From an uncultured Ruminococcus sp. (lineage in GTDB: Bacteria; Bacillota; Clostridia; Oscillospirales; Ruminococcaceae), in contig CAMOEP010000062.1 of the NCBI GenBank assembly GCA_946612185.1, forward strand, positions 1-9,699: 9,699 bases of DNA. The letters run 5' to 3'. The position numbers and the translations under genes were made by a program. Shown in pieces: positions 1 to 5,690 of this stretch. The notes beneath the pieces are model-generated. The model had not been told where the DNA came from and ran no database searches. It was given only the letters and a program-made list of their open reading frames with translations. Position 1 is the stretch's first letter. Every line of letters begins with the position of its first letter.

Positions 1-848
1 GCAGCCATAAGTGCCGGGTATGAACAGCAGCGGTCGTCGTGACCATAGCCGCCGATGAGACTTCTGTCGAAGCCGATGTCCTTTGTCTTGAAAGCAGGTA
101 CAGCTTCCAGTTCAGCGGAGATGAAGTCCTCCTCAGTGATGCCGTACTTCTCGAAAAGTATGCTGAGGATATTCAGCTTTACTGCCTCGCTGGTATCGTC
201 CTCCAGGAAAGGCTTTGAGCCGATGAGGAGGTTTAAGTCCTCGCCACGGATAAGCTTTCCGGCAGGGCGGCTCATCTGCTCTGCGGCAAGGTGGGGCAGC
301 AGGTCGGTGATGCAGAACACAGGGTCACTCTCGTCCTCACCGATGTTCACGCAAACGCTCTCGCCGTCAGCCCTGATGATAACGCCGTGGAGTGACAGCG
401 GGATAGTAGTCCACTGATACTTCTTGATACCGCCGTAGTAATGAGTCTTGAACAGCGCCATATCGCAGTCCTCGTAGAGGGGGTTCTGCTTCAGGTCAAG
501 TCTGGGGGAATCAATATGTGCGGCGCACAGGCGTACACCCTCGCTGATAGGAGCGCTTCCGATAACGGCAATTACCAGGGATTTTCCTCTGTTATTGAGG
601 TACACCTTGTCGCCGGTCTTATAGGACTTGCCCTTTTCGTACTTCACAAAACCCTTAGCTTCAAGCATAGCGCTTGCACGGATAACAGCCTCACGCTCAG
701 TCTTAGCGTGGTCGAGGAAGTCCTTGTAGCCCTCAGCGAAATCTGTGATAAGTGCATCTTCGCCGTCCTGGATACGGAACCAGCCGTTTTTCTTCTGCAT
801 AAAGAGCTTATCTTTCAGTTCCTTAGCAGCACTTTTTTTCTCGTCCAT
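1..848 (-). CDS. M18 family aminopeptidase, partial (C-terminus beyond left edge)
   Basis: This is a cytosolic metallo-aminopeptidase of the M18 (aspartyl aminopeptidase/ApeB-like) family, which removes N-terminal residues from peptides using two metal ions. About 282 codons are present; family members usually have 430-480 residues, so the C-terminal part lies outside the window. The first metal-ligand region is AAHIDSPRLDLK with His at residue 111. The segment GGYGHDDRCCSYPAL near residues 266-280 matches the place where the bridging Asp sits in clostridial M18 enzymes. The ATG at 848 is preceded by AAGGAG (857-862) with good spacing, inside the 17-nt gap after coaE, so it is probably the last visible gene of the prfA operon. 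Family assignment is secure; substrate preference is not known. Confidence 0.9.
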   Translation of the reverse strand, partial: MDEKKSAAKELKDKLFMQKKNGWFRIQDGEDALITDFAEGYKDFLDHAKTEREAVIRASAMLEAKGFVKYEKGKSYKTGDKVYLNNRGKSLVIAVIGSAPISEGVRLCAAHIDSPRLDLKQNPLYEDCDMALFKTHYYGGIKKYQWTTIPLSLHGVIIRADGESVCVNIGEDESDPVFCITDLLPHLAAEQMSRPAGKLIRGEDLNLLIGSKPFLEDDTSEAVKLNILSILFEKYGITEEDFISAELEAVPAFKTKDIGFDRSLIGGYGHDDRCCSYPALMA

Positions 849-865
849 AAAAATTACTCCTTTCG

Positions 866-1504
866 TCAGATGATGTCAGGGTGATTCTGACAGTAATCTA
901 TGACCTTTTCAGCAACCTCACGGGAGATCTCGGTGACCTTCCCGATAGAGTGGTTGTTTTCAATTATATAGTCCGACCGTGATATAAAGAACTCGGAGCT
1001 TAGCTGGGAATCCATGCGGTTTTTAGCGTCAGCTTCGGAAATACCGTCACGCTCGGTTATCCTTTTCAGGCGAATTTCCGGCTCAGCCAGCACGGAAATA
1101 ATTATATCGCAGAAGTCGTCCGAATGGCTCTCGAAAAGTGTGGGAGCGTCCAGGAGGATAAGCTTCCTGCCCTCCTCGGAAAACCGCTGTATCATGTCGA
1201 GTATCTCAGCGGTGATATAGGGGTAGATGACGGAGTTTAGTGTCTCCAGCTTAGTTTTATTGCAGAAAACTATCCGTCCCAGGGCACGCCTGTTGAGAGA
1301 ACCGTCGTCGTTTATGACGCTGCTGCCGAAAAGTTCGGCAATTTCCGCAAGACACGGCTTTCCCACTTCCACGACTTTCCGTGCGACCATATCGGCGTTT
1401 ATCACTTCAAAGCCGTGTTCAGCGAATATTTTAGATACTGTACTTTTGCCAGCGCCGGTCTGACCGGTCAGACCGACGACCATTATGCCGTCAACACTGC
1501 TCAT
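866..1504 (-). CDS. coaE: Dephospho-CoA kinase
   Basis: CoaE phosphorylates the 3'-hydroxyl of dephospho-CoA with ATP, the last step of coenzyme A synthesis in the cytosol. The 212-residue length is typical. The N-terminus carries the P-loop GLTGQTGAGKST (residues 11-22), followed by NADMVARKVVE, where the Asp is the usual catalytic position, and a lid region with LKRITERDG. The ATG at 1504 overlaps the stop codon of the upstream sua5-type gene as ATGA, which indicates translational coupling. GAGGTGA lies 7 nt upstream of this ATG, so this start is preferred over the internal ATG at codon 8. Function is clear from motif and length. Confidence 0.95.
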   Translation of the reverse strand: MSSVDGIMVVGLTGQTGAGKSTVSKIFAEHGFEVINADMVARKVVEVGKPCLAEIAELFGSSVINDDGSLNRRALGRIVFCNKTKLETLNSVIYPYITAEILDMIQRFSEEGRKLILLDAPTLFESHSDDFCDIIISVLAEPEIRLKRITERDGISEADAKNRMDSQLSSEFFISRSDYIIENNHSIGKVTEISREVAEKVIDYCQNHPDII

Positions 1505-2514
1505 AAAGTGATCACCTCGAATCCTGCCGCCCTGATAAGGCGGTTGTATACTGCAAGTCCCACGCCGTCGTGGGCAGGGGCACGAACGTAGACCTTATCA
1601 GCGCCCAGGCTGTCAAGGTCACGAAGAATAGCGAACAGACTATGTGCCTGCTGGAGGCTGTCTGCGCCGTAGGTTATGTATTTACCGGGGAAATTTTCCT
1701 CGTCCCCGGAGTAGATAACGAAATAGGTAGTATCAGAAGCGTTTTCCTCAGCGAACCTGCGCACCTGGCTGGCAGTTCCCTCGATCATGACCACATCAGC
1801 CTTCGGGGAATAGTGCTTGTACTTCATACCGGGAGAAGCGGCTTTTTCGCCGTCAGCAAGCCCTTTGAGGATAGCCGGGTCGATAGTGACGCACTGGCAG
1901 TACTCAAGAAGCATATCCCTTGTGACGCAGCCGGGGCGGAGAATTCTCACGCTATTTTCGTCGTCGAAGGAGATGACCGTCGATTCTACGCCGAATTTCG
2001 ACACTCCGCCGTCAACGATAGCAGCGATCCTGCCGTTCATATCAGCCATGACGTGCTGGGCGGAGGTGGGGCTTGGGTAGCCGGAAGTATTAGCGGAGGG
2101 CGCAGCTATAGGGCAGCCTGCAAGTTCGATGATACGGTGCATTACCGGGTGTGAAGGCACTCTTATGCCCACTGTGTCCAGACCGCCGGAGGTAGCCATA
2201 GGGATACGCTCGTTCTTGGGCAGCACCATAGTCAGAGGCCCTGGGCAGAAATGCTCTGCAAGGGTATAGGCAAGCTTCGGTATACTCGTAGTATAATTTG
2301 TAGCCTGTGAAAAGTCCGCCAGATGAACGATAAGGGGGTTGTCCGAGGGTCTGCCCTTAGCTTCAAAAATGCTCCGGACTGCCCTTTCGTTGCCGGCATC
2401 AGCCCCAAGACCGTATACAGTTTCAGTGGGGATACCCACAAGATGCCCCTGCCGGATCAGTGCGGCGGCAGTTGCCAGATCGCTTTCGCTGCTGTCGAGT
2501 AGCATTGTCTCCAT
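1501..2514 (-). CDS. Threonylcarbamoyl-AMP synthase, Sua5 type (tRNA t6A synthesis)
   Basis: The enzyme makes L-threonylcarbamoyl-AMP from threonine, bicarbonate and ATP; the TsaD complex then transfers the group to A37 of ANN-decoding tRNAs. At 337 residues this is the long Sua5 form rather than short TsaC. The YrdC-like catalytic domain (about residues 10-205) contains PTETVYGLGADA, KGRPSDNPLIVH and PIAAPSANTSG. The linker ASPGMKYKHYSPKADV (near residue 230) is typical of Sua5 and leads into the C-terminal Sua5 domain. It starts 3 nt after the prfA stop codon, with a GGAAGGG ribosome binding site inside the end of prfA, and it ends in an ATGA overlap with coaE. Many Firmicutes place this gene beside prfA. 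Confidence 0.95.
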   Translation of the reverse strand: METMLLDSSESDLATAAALIRQGHLVGIPTETVYGLGADAGNERAVRSIFEAKGRPSDNPLIVHLADFSQATNYTTSIPKLAYTLAEHFCPGPLTMVLPKNERIPMATSGGLDTVGIRVPSHPVMHRIIELAGCPIAAPSANTSGYPSPTSAQHVMADMNGRIAAIVDGGVSKFGVESTVISFDDENSVRILRPGCVTRDMLLEYCQCVTIDPAILKGLADGEKAASPGMKYKHYSPKADVVMIEGTASQVRRFAEENASDTTYFVIYSGDEENFPGKYITYGADSLQQAHSLFAILRDLDSLGADKVYVRAPAHDGVGLAVYNRLIRAAGFEVITL

Positions 2515-2517
2515 AGT

Positions 2518-3591
2518 TTACCCTTCCTGACTTGCCAGCTTTGCCGCCTGATCTGCGGTCGCCAGCGCATCAAATACCTCATCAAGATTGCCATTGAGCA
2601 TATCCTCAAGGCGATAGATAGTCAGACCTATCCGGTGGTCGGTAAGTCTGCCCTGTGGGAAATTGTAAGTCCTTATACGCTCAGAACGGTCGCCAGTACC
2701 CACTTGCATACGGCGTTCTGATGCGATTTTCTGTGACTGTTCCTGCTGCATGGCTTCGTACACTCTCGAACGGAGTATCTTCATAGCCTTGTCCTTATTC
2801 TTATGCTGGCTGCGCTCGTCCTGGCACTCCACCACCACATTTGTGGGCAGGTAAGTTATACGGACAGCGGACTCGGTCTTGTTGATATGCTGACCGCCAG
2901 CGCCGCTTGCCCGGAAATAGTCGATTTTAAGGTCAGTGGGACTTATTTCCAGTTCCACTTCGTCGGCTTCCACAAGCACGGCGACCGTCACCGTAGACGT
3001 GTGGATACGTCCCTGTGACTCAGTTTCCGGCACACGCTGAACACGGTGAACGCCGCTTTCGTATTTCAGGCGTGAATAAGCGCCTTCGCCCTCGATAGAG
3101 AAGCTTATTTCCTTGAATCCGCCAAGTTCCGTGGGATTAGCGGAAAGTATCTCCTGCTTCCAGCCCTTAGCCTCGGCGTACATACTATACATTCTGTATA
3201 ATGAGTTGGCAAACAGTGACGCTTCATCGCCGCCTGCGCCGCCTCTTATCTCTATGATAACGTTCTTGTCATCGTTGGGGTCTTTGGGCAGGAGGAGGAT
3301 CTTCAGTTCCTTTGTCAGTTCCTCCATAGCCTCACGGGACTGGTCAAGCTGCATCTGTGCAAGCTCTTTCATCTCCCTGTCAAGACCGGACTCACCCAGC
3401 AGTTCCTTAGCCTCGTCATTCTGGGCAAGCTGCGACTTGTACTCCCTGAATTTCTCCACGATAGGGGTCAGGTTCTTGAATTCCTTCATAAGCTGGGCAT
3501 AAAGCTTGTTATCGCTTATTACCTCCGGGTCGGAGAGTTTCCGGCTTATTTCCTCATACTTTTCTTCCATAACAGACAGCTTTTCAAACAT
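2518..3591 (-). CDS. prfA: Peptide chain release factor 1
   Basis: RF1 reads UAA and UAG stop codons on the ribosome and triggers peptide release. The 357 residues match the family. The stop-codon-recognition tripeptide is PET (residues 188-190, within [14 protein letters not shown]), the PxT form of RF1 and not the SPF of RF2. The catalytic GGQ is at 232-234 ([16 protein letters not shown]). A GTG at 3600 would add three residues, but that codon overlaps the AAGGAG site (3600-3605), which sits 8 nt before the ATG at 3591, so I chose the ATG. The gene follows the DUF951 gene by 44 nt and precedes the sua5-type gene by 3 nt. The GGQ methyltransferase gene prmC, a frequent neighbour, is not found here. 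Confidence 0.97.
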   Translation of the reverse strand: MFEKLSVMEEKYEEISRKLSDPEVISDNKLYAQLMKEFKNLTPIVEKFREYKSQLAQNDEAKELLGESGLDREMKELAQMQLDQSREAMEELTKELKILLLPKDPNDDKNVIIEIRGGAGGDEASLFANSLYRMYSMYAEAKGWKQEILSANPTELGGFKEISFSIEGEGAYSRLKYESGVHRVQRVPETESQGRIHTSTVTVAVLVEADEVELEISPTDLKIDYFRASGAGGQHINKTESAVRITYLPTNVVVECQDERSQHKNKDKAMKILRSRVYEAMQQEQSQKIASERRMQVGTGDRSERIRTYNFPQGRLTDHRIGLTIYRLEDMLNGNLDEVFDALATADQAAKLASQEG

Positions 3592-3599
3592 CAGTATCA

Positions 3600-3605
3600 C
3601 TCCTT
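3600..3605 (-). promoter_or_regulatory. Ribosome binding site deciding the prfA start
   Basis: AAGGAG on the minus strand lies 8 nt before the ATG at 3591. Its last base is the first base of the in-frame GTG at 3600, so that GTG cannot be served by this site. This supports the 357-residue form of RF1. Confidence 0.8.
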
Positions 3606-3635
3606 AAAAAAATGGTTCTGCCTGATACTGAGCTG

Positions 3636-3824
3636 CTATCCTTCGCTCTCACGGCGAATTTTCTTGATACTCTTTTCTATCTTGTTCCGGGGAACCATGA
3701 ATTCTCGTGAACAGCCAACGCACCGCAGTCTGAAATCCATACCTGAGCGCAGGACTTCCATTTCAAAGCTTCCGCAGGGGTGCTTCTTCTTCATTTCAAG
3801 AATGTCGCCAACTCTTACGTCCAT
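3636..3824 (-). CDS. DUF951 family small protein
   Basis: This 62-residue basic protein matches the DUF951 family of Firmicutes. It begins MDVRVGDILEMKKKHPCG and has RCVGC with a later basic tail (KIEKSIKKIRRE). Three cysteines (C17, C35, C38) plus H15 in HPCG and CxxC arrangement could bind zinc; that is inference. The biochemical function of the family is unknown. The frame is open further upstream, but the ATG at 3824 is preceded by a strong AAAGGAGGG (3832-3840) and lies about 28 nt from the predicted transcription start, so the short form is chosen. It is the first gene of the leftward prfA operon, which suggests a translation- or nucleic-acid-linked role without proving it. Confidence 0.88.
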   Translation of the reverse strand: MDVRVGDILEMKKKHPCGSFEMEVLRSGMDFRLRCVGCSREFMVPRNKIEKSIKKIRRESEG

Positions 3825-3858
3825 ACAAGTTCCCTCCTTTATAAAATCGTACTCTACT

Positions 3859-3887
3859 ATTATACCGCAAATCTTTCCGTAAATCAA
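3859..3887 (-). promoter_or_regulatory. Sigma-A promoter of the DUF951-prfA-sua5-coaE-M18 operon
   Basis: Read on the minus strand, TTGATT (3887-3882), a 17-nt spacer and a perfect TATAAT (3864-3859) form a strong housekeeping promoter. Transcription should start near 3852, giving a leader of about 28 nt before the DUF951 gene. No other good promoter was found inside the gene cluster. Confidence 0.8.
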
Positions 3888-3988
3888 TATTATTATTGAA
3901 TAATTCTCAGACTTTGTGGAAAAATAATAAAAACGCCGCTAAAAACATATTGAATCCCTACAAAACCAATGTTGAAAGGAATTTGCTT

Positions 3989-4342
3989 ATGGTAACAAGA
4001 ATCACCTGTGAATTTGAATGTCCGGAGTTTGCCGAGACAGCCCTGCGCCAGATACGGGAGACTGTAAACGGCGTATATTCGGCAAAATACTTCTATCGCA
4101 AGAGTGGTGACAGGGCGCAGGAGCGCACCGGTTCGACCGTATTCACCATTATGCCAACGGGACTTACCAGCCAGAATTATCTCACTGCCGTTATGGAGTC
4201 GCCCTTCTGCCGTGACACTATCCCTGAGCCTGCCAGAAGCCGGAAAACCGACGTTTTCATCGTCTGTGACGGCAGCGGCAGCGAGCGGATAAGTTCAGTG
4301 CTGACCTCAATGGGGGCTGAAAATATCCGTTCCGGAAGCTGA
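3989..4342 (+). CDS. Hypothetical protein, 117 aa, unknown function
   Basis: I do not recognise this family. The protein starts MVTRITCEFECPEFAETALRQIRE, has no signal peptide or membrane segment, and looks like a small soluble alpha/beta protein. A strand-helix opening (residues 1-25), a central basic segment (KYFYRKSGDRAQER), and a strand-loop-helix ending (TDVFIVCDGSGSERISSVLTSMGAENIRSG) are visible. The end resembles a small regulatory or ferredoxin-like fold, but that is only an impression. The frame is open back to a TTG at 3896; the ATG at 3989 has AAAGGA 9 nt upstream and is the better start. It is divergent from the prfA operon and 85 nt upstream of the S1-domain gene, so the two may be co-transcribed. 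No convincing promoter was seen for it. Confidence 0.75.
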   Translation: MVTRITCEFECPEFAETALRQIRETVNGVYSAKYFYRKSGDRAQERTGSTVFTIMPTGLTSQNYLTAVMESPFCRDTIPEPARSRKTDVFIVCDGSGSERISSVLTSMGAENIRSGS

Positions 4343-4379
4343 TACAGGAATATTCCCCTCCCCCGGCGAATAATATTAT

Positions 4380-4404
4380 CTCAGACACGCACTATGGTGC
4401 TGAG
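4380..4404 (+). other. Hairpin between the hypothetical gene and the S1-domain gene
   Basis: CTCAG(A)CAC pairs with GTGCTGAG, an 8-bp stem with one bulged A and an 8-nt loop. No T-run follows, so it is not an intrinsic terminator. It lies about 23 nt before the start codon of the S1 gene, upstream of its GGAGGG site, and could affect mRNA stability or translation. The 85-nt gap also contains the palindrome GGAATATTCC (4347-4356). Confidence 0.4.
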
Positions 4405-4427
4405 TAAGAATTTAACGGAGGGATAAA

Positions 4428-5348
4428 ATGGACTACAGACCTGAAGGATATAGATTCAAAACTGCCGAAAATCAGCAGTATATCGCCACTTTGGAGGGAC
4501 TTACCGAGGCTATGCGCAGCGGTATGATACTCGAAGCCCGTGCAGCCGTCTGCTCCGGCGGTCACGACCTTATCGTTGACCTGCCCTGTGCCAAGGGGAT
4601 AATTCCCAGAAGCGAGGGAGCAGTCGGCATATCCGAGGGAAAAACACGGGATATCGCCATTATTTCAAGGGTCGGGAAGCCGGTCTGCTTCAAGGTAACT
4701 GATATATGCATGGACGGCAGCGGAAAAGTCACCGCCATGCTCTCACGCAGCGCCGCCCAGGAGGAGTGCATACGCGATTACCTGAGCCTTCTGCGGTGCG
4801 GCGACGTTATCGACTGCCGGGTGACGCATCTGGAGCAATTCGGCGCATTTGTGGATATCGGCTGCGGCGTGCCGTCGCTTATCCCTATCGACACTATCTC
4901 CGTTTCACGCATCTCCCACCCCTCCGACCGCTTCCATGTGGGGCAGTTCATAAGGGCTGTGGTCAGCGGCATCGAGGACGGGCGCATCTTCCTCACCCAC
5001 AAGGAACTCCTCGGCACTTGGGAGGAAAATGCCCTGAATTTCGAGCCGGGTGAGACTGTCTCCGGAATTGTACGCTCTGTAGAGGACTACGGTATATTCG
5101 TGGAACTTGCTCCAAATCTTGCCGGTCTTGCGGAACTGCGCCCCGGCATCTCCCCCGGTCAGAGCGTCAGCGTCTACATAAAGGCGATGATACCGGAGAA
5201 AATGAAGATAAAGCTGGTGATCGTGGACACCTGCGTGGACTGCCGTCATTGCTGCGATTTCAAGTACTACATCACCGCAAACCACATGGAAAACTGGGTC
5301 TATACTCCCGAAAAATGCGGGAAAATGATATGCACGGATTTTCATTGA
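4428..5348 (+). CDS. S1 RNA-binding domain protein with cysteine-rich tail
   Basis: The 306-residue protein carries three S1 (OB-fold) RNA-binding modules. The first (about 31-110) is degenerate, the second (about 124-196, GDVIDCRVTHLEQFGAFVDIG) is canonical, and the third (about 207-265, GETVSGIVRSVEDYGIFVEL) is good but short. Proteins of this type are often annotated as ribosomal protein S1 in clostridia, but this one is shorter than E. coli S1 (six domains) and may be a translation or RNA-turnover factor. The tail has C269, C272, C275, C276, C297 and C302, in the pattern CxxCxxCC followed by CxxxxC, which might bind metal (inference). GGAGGG stands 5-6 nt before the ATG. A strong terminator 9 nt past the stop closes the unit. 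Confidence 0.85.
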   Translation: MDYRPEGYRFKTAENQQYIATLEGLTEAMRSGMILEARAAVCSGGHDLIVDLPCAKGIIPRSEGAVGISEGKTRDIAIISRVGKPVCFKVTDICMDGSGKVTAMLSRSAAQEECIRDYLSLLRCGDVIDCRVTHLEQFGAFVDIGCGVPSLIPIDTISVSRISHPSDRFHVGQFIRAVVSGIEDGRIFLTHKELLGTWEENALNFEPGETVSGIVRSVEDYGIFVELAPNLAGLAELRPGISPGQSVSVYIKAMIPEKMKIKLVIVDTCVDCRHCCDFKYYITANHMENWVYTPEKCGKMICTDFH

Positions 5349-5357
5349 TATACATCT

Positions 5358-5382
5358 GCCCCGGTCGATCCGGGGCTTTTTT
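5358..5382 (+). terminator. Intrinsic terminator of the S1-domain gene
   Basis: GCCCCGG and CCGGGGC form a 7-bp GC-only stem around a 5-nt loop, followed directly by six T residues. It lies 9 nt after the stop codon. Confidence 0.92.
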
Positions 5383-5558
5383 GTGCCATTTGTACATACC
5401 CCGGCTTTGCGGTTAATTAACCCAGTCCGAATCTCACTTAATAGTGGATTAATTGAAGCCAATTTAGCTTAAATCTATACATCGAGTTTATTTTTTGTAG
5501 ATAATTATGAAAAGAATGTAAACAATCAATCACCATTGTACAAAATTACCCAATATGA
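5383..5558. other. Gene-free AT-rich intergenic region with palindromes
   Basis: No plausible gene or RNA family was recognised here. The region is AT-richer than its surroundings. It holds a perfect 12-bp palindrome GGTTAATTAACC (5411-5422), the word TTGTACA at 5390-5396 that recurs at 5536-5542, and the left arm of the inverted repeat that overlaps the next promoter. Its length and symmetry suggest a regulatory region for the sensor-lipoprotein operon. Confidence 0.55.
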
Positions 5559-5564
5559 TTGATT
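5524..5564 (+). promoter_or_regulatory. 9-bp inverted repeat overlapping the -35 box (possible operator)
   Basis: AATCAATCA (5524-5532) and TGATTGATT (5556-5564) are perfect inverted copies separated by 23 bp. The right arm contains the -35 hexamer TTGATT (5559-5564). Inside the spacer is an 8-bp palindrome TTGTACAA (5536-5543). A protein bound here could block or recruit polymerase; no known regulator motif was recognised. Confidence 0.5.
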
Positions 5565-5587
5565 TTTTATGGGATTTGTGTTATAAT
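5559..5587 (+). promoter_or_regulatory. Sigma-A promoter of the sensor-lipoprotein operon
   Basis: TTGATT (5559-5564), a 17-nt spacer and TATAAT (5582-5587) with TGT directly before the -10 (extended -10) make a strong promoter. Transcription should start near 5594, giving a leader of about 97 nt. Confidence 0.82.
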
Positions 5588-5593
5588 ATTTTC

Positions 5594-5690
5594 ATAAGAG
5601 CTGACTGTGGGTCAGTATCGGTTTACTGCTCAACAGGCGCTTTGTGGGGATGCCGCCTTTGCAGCAAATTTTAATGTAAGGAGGATCTTT
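5594..5690 (+). promoter_or_regulatory. 5' leader of the sensor-lipoprotein mRNA
   Basis: The leader opens with a small hairpin (CTGAC 5601-5605, GTCAG 5611-5615, 5-nt loop). It contains a possible GGCG/CGCC pairing around 5637-5660, and ends with AAGGAGG (5678-5684), 6 nt from the ATG at 5691. A nine-codon reading frame (5650-5679, ending in TAA at the ribosome binding site) is present but lacks a spaced binding site of its own. I did not recognise a riboswitch class; in particular the c-di-GMP GEMM core was not seen. Confidence 0.45.

Noticed and set aside
441..884. Plus-strand open frame of 147 codons opposite the M18 gene
   Set aside because: It lies entirely antisense to a well-supported M18 aminopeptidase and the end of coaE, has no family resemblance, and is explained as a shadow frame.
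1570..2154. Plus-strand open frame of 194 codons opposite the sua5-type gene
   Set aside because: Antisense to a clear Sua5 coding region; the long frame is a by-product of its codon use.
3896..3988. TTG-initiated extension of the 117-residue protein and a sigma-A promoter for it
   Set aside because: The TTG has no ribosome binding site and lies in the divergent promoter region; candidate -35/-10 pairs (TTGAAT with AAAAAT, or TTGTGG with TAAAAA) have poor hexamers or spacing.
4905..5462. Minus-strand frame of 185 codons overlapping the S1 gene and its terminator
   Set aside because: It runs through an intrinsic terminator and opposite a canonical S1 domain, and its product has no recognisable motif.
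5509..5523. CcpA cre-like site near the sensor promoter
   Set aside because: ATGTAAACAATCAAT lacks the central CG and has further mismatches to the cre consensus.
5650..5679. Nine-codon upstream reading frame in the sensor leader
   Set aside because: The GGGG before its ATG is directly adjacent rather than spaced, so initiation is doubtful; kept only as a remark on the leader.
5607..5690. N-terminal extension of the sensor by 28 codons
   Set aside because: The extra frame overlaps the transcript leader hairpin and has no good ribosome binding site; AAGGAGG 6 nt before 5691 marks the real start.
5594..5690. c-di-GMP (GEMM) riboswitch upstream of the GGDEF-like gene
   Set aside because: Tempting from context, but the conserved GEMM core and its two-helix arrangement are not visible.
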